Shown here: positions 47,283 to 56,089 of the stretch, in pieces
How the letters are laid out: every line of letters begins with the position of its first letter
Numbering within the stretch: position 1 is the first letter of the stretch
Source of the DNA: Alphaproteobacteria bacterium UBA1301
Lineage (GTDB): Bacteria; Pseudomonadota; Alphaproteobacteria; Micropepsales; Micropepsaceae
Length of the DNA stretch: 64,000 nucleotides
Reading direction: 5' to 3'
Assembly: GCA_002307725.1 (NCBI GenBank)
Contig: DBUB01000012.1
Span: 19,703-83,702 of the forward strand
Position numbers and translations under genes: made by a program
The notes under the pieces: model-generated
What the model was told of the DNA's origin: nothing
Database searches by the model: none
Seen by the model: only the letters and a program-made list of their open reading frames with translations

Positions 47283-47717
47283 ATGAAAACCCAAATTATC
47301 CTAGCGGCACTATTGCTGGCCAGTGTGTCGGCTTTTGCAGCCGACAATCCGCCGTCCCCCGCAACCAGCGCGGCCGGCGGTCGCGTTTGCCTGCGCCATG
47401 AAGACGTCGACGGCTGGGGTACGCGCGACAATCATTCGATGATCGTCAACGACCGCTTTGGGCGCAAATACCTGATCAGCCTGCAGGGGCTGTGCAACGA
47501 CGTCGATTTTGCCTTTGGCGCCGGCTTCCGTCCGTTCGGCGGCATGAACATGGGCACTTGCGTCGATCGCGGCGACCGTCTGGTCTTGCGCGGCGGTGGT
47601 GTTAACAACGCCCATAACGACACCTGCTGGGTGTCGAAGGTCCAGCTCTACAGCAAAGAGATGGAAGCCGCCGACAAACTGGCCCGCCAGAACAAGCAGC
47701 CGCTGGCGGCCTATTGA
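47283..47717 (+). CDS. Exported DUF6491-like protein, second copy
   Basis: 144 residues. It has a signal peptide (IILAALLLASVSAFAAD) and a mature domain, VCLRHEDVDGWGTRDNHSMIVND, then YLISLQGLCNDVDFAF and TCVDRGDRLVL, as in DUF6491 proteins. The related protein at 44975 shares the cysteine spacing in the last third. GGAGACCTGACAGCC before the ATG provides the ribosome site. Function unknown. Confidence 0.78.
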   Translation: MKTQIILAALLLASVSAFAADNPPSPATSAAGGRVCLRHEDVDGWGTRDNHSMIVNDRFGRKYLISLQGLCNDVDFAFGAGFRPFGGMNMGTCVDRGDRLVLRGGGVNNAHNDTCWVSKVQLYSKEMEAADKLARQNKQPLAAY

Positions 47718-47739
47718 AAGCACTCTCCGTGCGGGAGGG

Positions 47740-48717
47740 CTAGAGTTCGATCCCCCGTAACGCCGCCGCCGCCCGGCGTTCGCCGACGATGGTTCCGCGC
47801 GTGTTGATCACCGGCACGTGCGCCAGACCGGCGTTCGCCGCGATCACCTTGAGCTTTTCGAGAATCACGGTGATGGCGGTTTCGGCGCCGCGCATGGCGC
47901 CGTCGTCGATCTTGAGGGCGATGCCAAGCCCGAGGCCGGGCAGCATCGCCGCATAGACCCCTTCGGCGCCGACCTTCACCGCCGCCTGGCCGTTGGCGGC
48001 GCGCATCAATGCCGTGCCGTGGCGCCCAGTGCCCGCCACCAGTTCAGGATAGGTCGTCATGGCGCGCAGGATACGGGTGGCGCCCGGCGTCTGGTGTCCG
48101 GCGAGGCGGGCGAGGGCGCGGGCAAAGGCGGCGAGCGGCAAGGCGAAGTTGGGCGCCGCACAGCCGTCGATACCCCAAGCCGGATCGCTATAGCCCGACA
48201 GCCTGGTTACCGCCTTGAGCACCGCCTGCTGGACCGGGTGTCCGATGGCTACATAATCGGCGATAGGTGCGCCCAGATGCTTGGCAACGGTCAGGAATCC
48301 GGCGTGTTTGCCGGAGCAATTGTTGTGGAGTCTCGATGGCTTCTGCTGAGTCGCTGCCATCGCTTGTGAAGTCGGTTCATAGCGCGGACTCTGCGGTCCG
48401 CAGATCAGATCGGCTTCGCTGCAACCGATCCGCGCCAGCCACGCCGCGACCCGCTCCGTATGCATCGCTTCGCCGGAATGAGAGGCGCAGGCGAGCGCCA
48501 CTTCCTGGTCTGAAACGGCGAAGGCATCCACAGCACCGGTCTCCAGTAGCGGCAGCGCCTGGATCGGCTTTAACGATGAGCGGGTGTAGATCGGTGTTTC
48601 CACATCGCCAAGGGCGAAGCGGATTACGCCTTGCGTGTCGGCCACCGCGACCGCGCCGCGATGAACACTTTCCACAAGATCGCCGCGGGTGACTTCGACC
48701 AGAATCGGGTTGGGCAT
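47740..48717 (-). CDS. Asparaginase II-type protein (PF06089 family)
   Basis: 325 residues from ATG 48717 (MPNPILVEVTRG). Motifs are YTRSSLKPIQALPLLETGA, CASHSGE and HNNCSGKHAGFL, all in this thermolabile, non-ansB asparaginase family of rhizobia (often named AnsA/asparaginase II). It hydrolyses asparagine to aspartate and ammonia. The frame is open a further 19 codons without a ribosome site. There is no ansP or regulator next door; it is divergent from an RNA methyltransferase gene. Confidence 0.88.
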   Translation of the reverse strand: MPNPILVEVTRGDLVESVHRGAVAVADTQGVIRFALGDVETPIYTRSSLKPIQALPLLETGAVDAFAVSDQEVALACASHSGEAMHTERVAAWLARIGCSEADLICGPQSPRYEPTSQAMAATQQKPSRLHNNCSGKHAGFLTVAKHLGAPIADYVAIGHPVQQAVLKAVTRLSGYSDPAWGIDGCAAPNFALPLAAFARALARLAGHQTPGATRILRAMTTYPELVAGTGRHGTALMRAANGQAAVKVGAEGVYAAMLPGLGLGIALKIDDGAMRGAETAITVILEKLKVIAANAGLAHVPVINTRGTIVGERRAAAALRGIEL

Positions 48718-48871
48718 GGGGCAATCGTCCAAGAAAGAGCGCCGGACACTCGGGCCGCCCCGGCGGAGAATCAACCCCGCGCAGGTTCGGGGGAGCTATG
48801 TTGGAACTGCGTGCTGGACGGCTCCCGCAGGGGGAACTAATCAGGGATGCGGAAACGATCGTGGGCTCAGC

Positions 48872-49402
48872 ATGCGCGGGTATTTTGGCGTCGGCGTGGA
48901 CGGTCTGTCCAAAGCGATGAACCTCGGCAATCTGTCGCGCATTGCCAACGCCTTCGATGCCAGTTTCTTCTTCACCGTCCATTCGCATCACAAGCTGTCG
49001 GATGCCCAGTCCGATACCTCCCGCGCCCAGCAGGCGATGCCGTATTACCGCTTCACGGACATCACGGAATTCCGCCTGCCGCTCGGCTGCGCCCTGGTAG
49101 CGGTGGAGATCACGCCCGACGCGGTCGAGTTGCCGCGCTTCCGCCATCCCTTGCGCGCCGCCTACGTGTTCGGGGCCGAGCGGTTGTCGCTGTCTGCGGA
49201 TATGCTAAAGCGCGCCGATTTTGTCGTGAAGATTCCGATGAAGTTCTCGATCAATGTCGGCATGGCTGGCGCCATTATCCTTTACGACCGGCTGATCAGC
49301 CTCGGCAATTATCCGCCGCGTCCGGTGACGCCCGGTGGCCCGCAGGCCGACCTTCCCCCACCGCACCAATGGGGCGCGCCGCTGGTTAAGGATAAGCGAT
49401 AG
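48872..49402 (+). CDS. TrmH/SpoU family RNA 2'-O-methyltransferase
   Basis: 176 residues. The motif I segment VDGLSKAMNLGNLSRIANAFDA, motif II FGAERLSLSADMLKRADFVVKIPMKF and motif III SINVGMAGAIILYDRL fit the knotted SPOUT fold. Motif III normally reads LNVSVAA, here SINVGMAG, a conservative change. The target RNA is not clear. The start ATG 48872 (MRGYFGVGVDG) is selected because motif I lies close to it, as is usual; the ribosome site is weak. Its stop directly abuts the stop of the convergent MFS gene. Confidence 0.88.
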   Translation: MRGYFGVGVDGLSKAMNLGNLSRIANAFDASFFFTVHSHHKLSDAQSDTSRAQQAMPYYRFTDITEFRLPLGCALVAVEITPDAVELPRFRHPLRAAYVFGAERLSLSADMLKRADFVVKIPMKFSINVGMAGAIILYDRLISLGNYPPRPVTPGGPQADLPPPHQWGAPLVKDKR

Positions 49403-50629
49403 CTAAACCGCAGGCGCGGTGCGCCGGTAGTAGAGCGCGAACGCGGCAATGGCTGCAAAGCACACCGCCGGTACCGCCATCACGTACTGTATGACCGCGG
49501 GTGTGATGATGATGTTGAGCAGCGCTAGAACTGCGGCGCCGCTGCCGGCCGCGAACATCAGCACTGCCGCGCCGGTCTTGGTGTCGCCATCGAGATCGCG
49601 GATCGACGACGCGAAGATGGTCGGGAACAAGATCGACCAGAAGAAGCTTGCGACCACCAGACACGCGACGCCAGTAATACCGCCGAAGGCTGCTGCAATC
49701 GCGGCGGAAATCGAGCCGCCGGCCGCGAAGATTGCGAGCAGGGTGGAAGGATCGAATTTGTACATCAGTGCCGTACCAACGATCCGGCCGGCGGTGAAAG
49801 CGAACAGGCACCAGAGCAGTACGTCTTTGGCACCTACCGCCGTCATGCCGGTCACGTCGGCCATGGCGTACCGCGTCACAAACCCCCACATCACGACCTG
49901 TGTCGAAGAGCAAAGAAAAAGTGCACCGGCGCCGAGCATGAACAGGCGGTTGCGAAACAGCGGCCTGAAGCTTTTTACCGTCGAATCGTTCTTGCTGACG
50001 CGATCGATAGCGACCGTTGGAAATCCCGCATTGTCGACCAGGAACGCGAACAATAAGACGCCCGCGCCGATGAAGAACAGCGGCGTTGACAGCACATTGG
50101 CGCGGTCGAGGCCGAAATGTCCGAAGCTCGTTTGCAGCAGATATTGGCCGACAAAAAAGCCACTGATGACGCCCAGCGGATTGAGGGCCTGCGCGATATT
50201 GAGTCGGCGCACTGCGGTTTTTTTTGCACCCAGCCGGACGATCAGCGGATCCGCCGATACTTCAAGAATGGCAAGGCCCGAACCGATGACGACTGCGGCA
50301 AGAAGAAACCAGGCAAATGCATGCTGCGCCGCCGCCGGATAGAACAGGAACAAGCCAACCGCGAACGTGCCAAGGCCGAACACGACACCGGATTTGTACC
50401 CGAAATTGCGGCTGATCAGGGCCGCTGGCAGGGCCATCAGCCAGTAGCCGAAGCTGAGCGCAAATCCCGCGAGGCTCTGCTGGTCGGCGTTGAGGGAAAG
50501 CGCTGTTGCGAAGTCCGGCAGCAGCGTATCGTAGAGCCGGTGTGCAAAGCCCCAGATCGCGAACATACTGAGCGTCAAAGCGATCGCTACGCGATGAGCT
50601 TTGGTTCCGTCAGGGCTGCCGCTGGTCAT
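49403..50629 (-). CDS. MFS transporter, FucP-like (first of tandem pair)
   Basis: 408 residues with twelve predicted membrane spans. WGFAHRLYDTLLPDFATALSL at the N-terminus and the following ALSFGYWLMALPAALISRNFGYKSGV loop, then GSGLAILEVSADPLIVRLG, match the FHS/FucP group of major facilitator sugar transporters (L-fucose, glucose or galactose with protons). A sister gene follows upstream on the same strand and is clearly similar along the whole length. Confidence 0.87.
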   Translation of the reverse strand: MTSGSPDGTKAHRVAIALTLSMFAIWGFAHRLYDTLLPDFATALSLNADQQSLAGFALSFGYWLMALPAALISRNFGYKSGVVFGLGTFAVGLFLFYPAAAQHAFAWFLLAAVVIGSGLAILEVSADPLIVRLGAKKTAVRRLNIAQALNPLGVISGFFVGQYLLQTSFGHFGLDRANVLSTPLFFIGAGVLLFAFLVDNAGFPTVAIDRVSKNDSTVKSFRPLFRNRLFMLGAGALFLCSSTQVVMWGFVTRYAMADVTGMTAVGAKDVLLWCLFAFTAGRIVGTALMYKFDPSTLLAIFAAGGSISAAIAAAFGGITGVACLVVASFFWSILFPTIFASSIRDLDGDTKTGAAVLMFAAGSGAAVLALLNIIITPAVIQYVMAVPAVCFAAIAAFALYYRRTAPAV

Positions 50630-50759
50630 CTGTGCTTGGCCAATCCTGTTTGCATCGTAAGGATATGGCCCTGACTATTAAGGGAGGATTAGGACACCCC
50701 CTCGTAATTCGTTGGTTATGGCAACTACTTTTATCGCTTTTCTTCCAGGGTGGAAATGA

Positions 50760-52016
50760 TCACCCCTTCCGCGCGGGAAGCGGTTCAGGTGGCAAGGCGG
50801 GATGTGCTTCCGTGCGGCGCAAGCGCTCCGACAACACCGTGATCGCGGCAAAGCACAGCGCCGGCAAGATCATGATCAGGTGCACGATTTTGGGCGCGTT
50901 GAGGACCGCCAACAGGGCAAAGATACCGGTACCGCTGAACGCCACAAACATTATGATGGCGGCCGCGGATTTTGCCATATCGCCGAGATCGCGCAAGGCA
51001 TCGGCGAAAATGGCGGGAAACAGGATCGACATGAAGAAGCTCGTGCCGACCAGGCACGCGATGGCGACGGGGCCGCTGCTGGCGGCGCTGATGATGGCGC
51101 AAAGCGTGGCGCCGGCGCTGAAGATGACGAGCAACCGCATCGGCGCGACGCGAACCATCAACAGCGGACCGACAAAACGGCCGATGAGAAGGGCGAGGTA
51201 GGCCCACACCAATACCATCTGCGCCGCCGCCGGCGTCAGGGACGGCATCACGGTCAAGCTGTAGAACGGGGCAAAGCCCGCGACGATGATCTGTGCGAAT
51301 AGGCAGAGGAACAAGGCCAAGACGGCAATGCGGAAGCGCTGGATACGCAGCGGTGGCAGGAAGCTCGGCAGGGTGCGGTCGTTTGAAGCCACGCGGGCTT
51401 CCGCCACCGGCGGAAATTTCGCCAGTTCCATAACAAAAGCTAGCGCAATGGCGGCGATACCGACGGTGGTAAGCAGCTCGACCAGGCTGTGGCCGGAATT
51501 GGGATTGATTGTAGCTCCGGTCAGAATTTTGTGCCCGATGTACAGGGCAGCCAGTGCCCCGAGCGGCGACAGGGCCGCCGCCAGGATTGTCCGCTGGATC
51601 GCGCCGTCCCGCGAGCCCAGGAAGACGACGAGCGGCGACGCCGTTACTTCCACGATGGCAAGTCCTGATCCGAAGACGCTGGCGGCCGCGATGAAAAAGA
51701 GAATCGAGTGTCCTGCGACGGCGGGGTAGAGCAGGAAGATACCGACCGCAAACGTCCCGATGCCGAACAGAATGCCGATCTTGTAACCCAAGTTGCGGCT
51801 GATGAAGGCGGCCGGCAATGTCATGAGGAAATAGCCGATCGCAATGGCCGAACGCGCCATATCCGCCTGGATGGGCGTTAGCAAAAGTGCTGCAGCCAGC
51901 TCGGGCAGCAAGGTGGAATAGAGCCGGTGGGCGAACCCCCAAAGTGTAAAAGTTGCGGCCGTCAAAGCGACGGCAATCCAAAAGCCCGTCACCGCTTTGG
52001 TGCGTTCCCAGTCCAT
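50760..52016 (-). CDS. MFS transporter, FucP-like (second of tandem pair)
   Basis: 418 residues, twelve spans. The first helix VALTAATFTLWGFAHRLYSTLLPELAAALLL and FLMTLPAAFISRNLGYKIGILFGIGTFAVGIFLL repeat the pattern of the neighbour, followed by GSGLAIVEVTASPLVVFLG. It is upstream of the first copy with a 130-base gap, so the two may form an operon that arose by duplication. No catabolic gene or regulator is attached. A link with the GH95-like glycosidase 27 kb away is possible but unsupported. Confidence 0.87.
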   Translation of the reverse strand: MDWERTKAVTGFWIAVALTAATFTLWGFAHRLYSTLLPELAAALLLTPIQADMARSAIAIGYFLMTLPAAFISRNLGYKIGILFGIGTFAVGIFLLYPAVAGHSILFFIAAASVFGSGLAIVEVTASPLVVFLGSRDGAIQRTILAAALSPLGALAALYIGHKILTGATINPNSGHSLVELLTTVGIAAIALAFVMELAKFPPVAEARVASNDRTLPSFLPPLRIQRFRIAVLALFLCLFAQIIVAGFAPFYSLTVMPSLTPAAAQMVLVWAYLALLIGRFVGPLLMVRVAPMRLLVIFSAGATLCAIISAASSGPVAIACLVGTSFFMSILFPAIFADALRDLGDMAKSAAAIIMFVAFSGTGIFALLAVLNAPKIVHLIMILPALCFAAITVLSERLRRTEAHPALPPEPLPARKG

Positions 52017-52153
52017 GACCCACGCGTACTCAGTTGTCTTTCCTGGAGGAATTATAGACGGGGGGCGTTAAGAACTACTTTTGCCAGCCCCACCCGCATT
52101 CCGGGCAAAGCGCGGGTTTTCAAGGGATCGCCGGTTGTGATAGGGAAGGGCTT

Positions 52154-52903
52154 ATGCTTCCAGCCCTTTGTGTCACCAATCTCCGCAAGGTTTACCGCGG
52201 CGGCACCGTTGCCGTGGACGGCCTCTCCTTGACCGTGGAGGAGGGCGATTTTTTCGGCTTCCTCGGCCCCAACGGCGCTGGCAAGTCGACCACCATCCAT
52301 TGCATCACCGGCATTGCGACGGTCACCTCCGGCAAGATTGAAGTGTTTGGCGTCGATGCGGTGAAGGACTATCGCAAGGCGCGCGCGCTGGTTGGGCTCA
52401 GCCCGCAGGAATTCAACGTCGATGTCTTCGCCACGCCGGTACAGATCGTCGATTGGATGGGCGGCTATTTCGGGATTCCGGCCGCCGAACGCAAAAAGCG
52501 CATCGACGAATTGATGGAGCGCTTCGATCTCACGGCGCATGTAAAAAAGCCGTTCCGCGCATTGTCGGGCGGTCTCAAGCGCCGCGTCATCCTGGCCCGC
52601 GCCCTGATCCACAAGCCGAAGCTGCTCATCCTCGATGAACCAACCGCGGGCGTCGACGTCGAACTGCGGATCGATTTGTGGCGTTATCTTTCCGAACTCA
52701 ACCGCGACGGCACGACCATTTTGCTCACCACGCATTATCTCGAAGAAGTGGAACGTCTCTGCCGCAACATCGCGATCGTCGCGCGGGGGAAAATCGTGCG
52801 CCAGGGTCCGAAAGAGGATTTCCTCGCCACCGGCGGCATCGAGGGCGCGTATTTGGCGGCCACTGGTGCCAAGCCCGACCACATTGGAGCGGGAGCGGCG
52901 TGA
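52154..52903 (+). CDS. ABC transporter ATP-binding protein (NodI/DrrA-like)
   Basis: 249 residues. Walker A is GPNGAGKST, the signature is ALSGGLKRRVILARAL, Walker B is LLILDEPTAGVDV and the switch is TTHYLEEVE. It fits the ABC-2 exporter ATPases involved in O-antigen, lipo-oligosaccharide or drug export. It overlaps the permease gene (TGATG), so the two subunits are co-translated. The strand changes here from the MFS genes. Confidence 0.94.
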   Translation: MLPALCVTNLRKVYRGGTVAVDGLSLTVEEGDFFGFLGPNGAGKSTTIHCITGIATVTSGKIEVFGVDAVKDYRKARALVGLSPQEFNVDVFATPVQIVDWMGGYFGIPAAERKKRIDELMERFDLTAHVKKPFRALSGGLKRRVILARALIHKPKLLILDEPTAGVDVELRIDLWRYLSELNRDGTTILLTTHYLEEVERLCRNIAIVARGKIVRQGPKEDFLATGGIEGAYLAATGAKPDHIGAGAA

Positions 52904-53694
52904 TGGCAGGCACCGACATCGGCAGCGTAACCGTCAACTGGATCGGTCTTTGGACCATCATCCGCCGCGAGATTTCGCGCCTGCTTCGGGTGCCGATTCA
53001 GGCCTTCGTCGCGCCCTGGATATCGGCGCTGATGTTCATTTTCATCTTCGGCTACGTCGTGGGCTCGCGCATCGCCACCATTGGCGGCCACAAATACCTT
53101 GAGTTCGTGCTGCCCGGCATCTTGATGATGAGCATCGTCAACGCCGCCTTCCTGCAGGCGACCTCACAGGTCTACTTCCAGCGCTTTATGAAATATGTCG
53201 AAGAGGCACTGGTCGCCCCGCTTTCCTATGCCGAAATGATCGTCGGCACGCTGGCCGCGGTCGTCTTCCGTACCGCCGCCACCGTCATCGGCATTCTCGT
53301 CATCGCCGCGGTGTTCGGCGGGGTGAAGGTGGTCTCGATTCCCGAATTCCTGTTCTGGGTGGTGATCGTATCCGGGATCTTCGGGCTTTTGGGCATCGCC
53401 ATCGGCCTTTGGGCCCAGAATTTTGAGCAGCTGACGGTGCTGAACATCTTTTTCATTACGCCCCTCAGCTTCGTCGGCGGGGTGTTCAACACAGTTTCGA
53501 TGCTGCCGCCGTGGCTGCGCTGGCTTGCCTGGGGAAACCCTTTCTTCTATTTCATCAATGGCCTGCGCCATTCGATGATAGGCTTCAACGAAGCCCCGGA
53601 GCCGCTCGGGGCGGTCTTGTCGTTGACCTTATTGGTGATTCTGTCGGTTGGGGTGTGGCGGCTGTTCTCGGTCGGCTACGGTCTGCGCGAATAA
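52903..53694 (+). CDS. ABC-2 type permease (NodJ-like)
   Basis: 263 residues with six spans. The PGILMMSIVNAAFLQATSQVYFQRFMKYVEEALVAPLSYAEM segment is typical of ABC-2 exporters, followed by a C-terminal NPFFYFINGLRHSMIGFNE loop found in NodJ-type permeases. Its ATG overlaps the ATPase stop. Together they form a simple exporter of unknown cargo. Confidence 0.92.
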   Translation: MAGTDIGSVTVNWIGLWTIIRREISRLLRVPIQAFVAPWISALMFIFIFGYVVGSRIATIGGHKYLEFVLPGILMMSIVNAAFLQATSQVYFQRFMKYVEEALVAPLSYAEMIVGTLAAVVFRTAATVIGILVIAAVFGGVKVVSIPEFLFWVVIVSGIFGLLGIAIGLWAQNFEQLTVLNIFFITPLSFVGGVFNTVSMLPPWLRWLAWGNPFFYFINGLRHSMIGFNEAPEPLGAVLSLTLLVILSVGVWRLFSVGYGLRE

Positions 53695-53765
53695 GGCTCA
53701 ATCCGGCATTTACCTGCGAGGACGGCGCAACTAATCTCCGCCCGCTTCTTTGCCGAGGAAAATCC

Positions 53766-54281
53766 ATGCCGTCTGTTCGTGGTTTGCTGTGTGTGGCGAT
53801 GCTTCTGGCCGCCCCCGCCTTGGCCGCCGATCCCATCAGCTTGGGCACCTTCAAGAGCTGGGCAGCCTATTCGGCGACATCGCCTCAAGGTAAGGTCTGC
53901 TATGCGATGGCGAGCCCAACCGCGACTCTTCCCAAGAAGGCGGTGCGCGACAAGATTTTCGTCATCATCAGCGTCTGGCCCGGCCGCGGCGTGCGCGACG
54001 AGCTGCAGATCGTGCCGGGCTACCTCTACAGGGACGGTGAGCCGGTGTGGGCGCAGGTGGGGTCCTTGCGCACCGAGTTCTTCAGCCGCAATGACGGCAA
54101 GTTGGGCTCGGCCTGGGTGAAGGACGTGAACGACGAGGCGGCACTGGTTGGGGCCATGCGCGGCGGCGCAACCCTGACGGTCAGCGGCATCTCCAAGCGC
54201 GGCACCAAGACCACCGACACCTATTCGCTCTCCGGCATCGCCGGGGCCCTGGAACGGGCGCACCGGGAATGCGGGAAATAA
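53766..54281 (+). CDS. IalB-like exported protein
   Basis: 171 residues with a signal peptide (GLLCVAMLLAAPALAAD), preceded by GAGGAA. The mature domain begins LGTFKSWAAYSAT and has KVCYAMASPTATLPKKAVRDKIFVIISVWPGRGVRDEL, the pattern of invasion-associated locus B proteins, common in alphaproteobacteria and not limited to pathogens. A small all-beta secreted protein of unknown action. The start MPSVRG at 53766 is clear. Confidence 0.83.
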   Translation: MPSVRGLLCVAMLLAAPALAADPISLGTFKSWAAYSATSPQGKVCYAMASPTATLPKKAVRDKIFVIISVWPGRGVRDELQIVPGYLYRDGEPVWAQVGSLRTEFFSRNDGKLGSAWVKDVNDEAALVGAMRGGATLTVSGISKRGTKTTDTYSLSGIAGALERAHRECGK

Positions 54282-54300
54282 GCCTTTCTGTCATCCAAGT

Positions 54301-54424
54301 TGTCATGGCCCGCGACTGCGGGCCATCCAGGTGTTGTTTAGCCGGTTTACGCGGTTAGCTTCAGCCTGTTTGCTGACAGCAGCCCAGGCGGGAACTGGAT
54401 GGCCCGCAGTTGCGGGCCATGACA
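54301..54424. repeat. Inverted-repeat element with two 30-base palindromic arms
   Basis: The arms at 54301-54330 and 54395-54424 are inverted copies differing at one base. Each arm is itself a hairpin, with GGCCCGC and GCGGGCC around a three-base centre. The spacer of 64 bases looks single-copy. This is the layout of a BIME or REPIN, a pair of REP sequences that may be moved by a RAYT transposase. It ends just before the start of rlmN. Confidence 0.85.
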
Positions 54425-54455
54425 ATTGGGGGTGAACTTGCTAACTACCGCCCCC

Positions 54456-55592
54456 ATGACCGCTACGCCCGCCCCCTTGATCGGCCTCAGTCCCGACGAG
54501 CTGAAAACCGCGCTCCTTGCCGCCGGTGTGTCCGACAAGGCCGGGGCCATGCGCGCGCGTCAGGTGTGGAACTGGGTCTACGTCCACGGCTGCCGCGATT
54601 TCGCCGCCATGACCAATCTGGCCAAGGATTTCCGCGCTCTGATGGCGGCAAGCTTCAGCGTCGCGCGGCCCGAGATCGTCACCGAACAAATCTCATCGGA
54701 CGGCACCCGCAAATGGCTGCTGCGCTCCGGTGGCCAGGAATTCGAAACCGTCTTCATTCCCGAGCCCGGCCGCGGCACGCTGTGTGTTTCGTCTCAGGTT
54801 GGCTGTACCCTCAATTGCCGCTTCTGCCACACCGGCACTCAAAAGCTGGTGCGCAATCTGACCCCGGCCGAGATCGTCGGTCAGGTGCTGGTGGCGCGCG
54901 ACAGCCTGTCGGACTGGCCCGGCGGCGACAGCGGCAAAAACGCCGGCGAGAACCGCCGCATCACCAACGTCGTGATGATGGGCATGGGTGAACCGCTGTA
55001 CAATTTCGACAACGTCAAAGCCGCGCTGGCCATTGTGGCCGATGGCGATGCGCTGGCGTTTTCGAAGCGCCGCATCACACTGTCGACGTCCGGTGTGGTG
55101 CCGATGATCGCGCGCGCCGGTCACGAGATTGGCTCGGCGCTGGCGATTTCGCTGCACGCCGTGCGCGACGAGGTTCGCGATGTGCTGGTGCCGATCAACA
55201 AGAAATACCCGATCAAGGAATTGCTCGACGCCTGCCGCACCTATCCCGGCGCCTCCAATTCGCGCCGCATCACCTTCGAATATGTGATGTTGAAGGGCGT
55301 CAACGACAGCCTGTCCGATGCGCGCGAGTTGGTGAAGCTGTTGAAAGGCGTTCCGGCCAAGATCAATTTGATCCCGTTCAACCCCTGGCCCGGCAGCCCT
55401 TACGAATGCTCGGCCTGGGAGCAAATCGAAAAGTTCGCCGAAATCGTCAACCGCGCCGGTTACGCCTCGCCGGTCCGCACCCCCCGCGGCCGAGACATCA
55501 TGGCCGCCTGCGGGCAGCTCAAAAGCGAAAGCTTGAAACAGCGGGCAAGCGAACGATATGCGGAAGTGGCATCGGGGCAATTGGCGAAATAA
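54456..55592 (+). CDS. rlmN: Dual-specificity 23S rRNA/tRNA adenine-C2 methyltransferase
   Basis: 378 residues. The radical SAM motif CTLNCRFCHTGTQ occurs near residue 125. The N-terminal helical domain (ARQVWNWVYVHG), the RITLSTSGVVPMI and NPWPGSPYE segments, and the C-terminal RGRDIMAACGQL with the methylated cysteine are all seen. It methylates A2503 in 23S rRNA and A37 in some tRNAs. GTG 54432 would add eight residues; neither start has a strong ribosome site, and the upstream one would begin close to the REP arm. Confidence 0.95.
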   Translation: MTATPAPLIGLSPDELKTALLAAGVSDKAGAMRARQVWNWVYVHGCRDFAAMTNLAKDFRALMAASFSVARPEIVTEQISSDGTRKWLLRSGGQEFETVFIPEPGRGTLCVSSQVGCTLNCRFCHTGTQKLVRNLTPAEIVGQVLVARDSLSDWPGGDSGKNAGENRRITNVVMMGMGEPLYNFDNVKAALAIVADGDALAFSKRRITLSTSGVVPMIARAGHEIGSALAISLHAVRDEVRDVLVPINKKYPIKELLDACRTYPGASNSRRITFEYVMLKGVNDSLSDARELVKLLKGVPAKINLIPFNPWPGSPYECSAWEQIEKFAEIVNRAGYASPVRTPRGRDIMAACGQLKSESLKQRASERYAEVASGQLAK

Positions 55593-55599
55593 ACCTCGG

Positions 55600-55657
55600 T
55601 GTCATCCCCGGCGTTCATGGATCGCGTGCGATCCGTGAACGGGAAGGGGACCCAGGT
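55600..55657 (+). repeat. REP-like repeat, copy B of the GTCATCCCCGGC family
   Basis: It begins TGTCATCCCCGGC and ends GGGGACCCAGGT, the same ends as the element at 24688-24730. Between them the 13-base arms at 55613-55625 and 55628-55640 form a hairpin with one mismatch and a two-base loop. It is located in the gap between rlmN and the lysine-rich gene. Confidence 0.65.
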
Positions 55658-55795
55658 TTCACCGGCAAGATGTTCTTTGCGGGCAAGCGCGAACCGCTAT
55701 GCCATCTCTCGGGCGTCCCGCTCCAACGCTTTGGGGTGTTTGCGTTGGCCGTCCGTCCGCCTATGCTGCGGCGAAGATTCGGCGAGGGCCTGACC

Positions 55796-56083
55796 ATGGT
55801 CGCGAAAAAGAAAGCACCTGCGAAGAAGAAGACGGCCGTGAAGAAGGTTGCCAAGAAAACGGCCAAGAAAGCGGCCTCCAAAGTCGTCAAGAAGGCGGTC
55901 AAGAAGCGTGTCAAAAAATCCGCGAAGAAATCGGCCCGCAGAACTTCGGTTCTGACCAAGCTGGAGCGGTCGCTGTACGAGCGGATGGTCGAGCTTGATC
56001 TGCTCGCCGCCGACATGGGCCTCGCCGGTTCCTTGCCCCCCAAGGCGCCGCGGAAGTCCAAGAAATCCAAGAAGAAGCTTTAG
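55796..56083 (+). CDS. Lysine-rich histone H1-like protein
   Basis: 95 residues from ATG 55796 after GAGGG. The first half is a run of KAPAKKK, AVKKVAKK and AKKSARR units, low-complexity and very basic; the second half has one amphipathic helix (VLTKLERSLYERMVELDLLAADMGLAG) followed by another basic tail. Similar proteins in alphaproteobacteria are annotated as histone-like or H1-like DNA-binding proteins. It may condense or coat DNA, but no folded domain demonstrates this. Confidence 0.72.
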   Translation: MVAKKKAPAKKKTAVKKVAKKTAKKAASKVVKKAVKKRVKKSAKKSARRTSVLTKLERSLYERMVELDLLAADMGLAGSLPPKAPRKSKKSKKKL

Positions 56084-56089
56084 CCCCCC

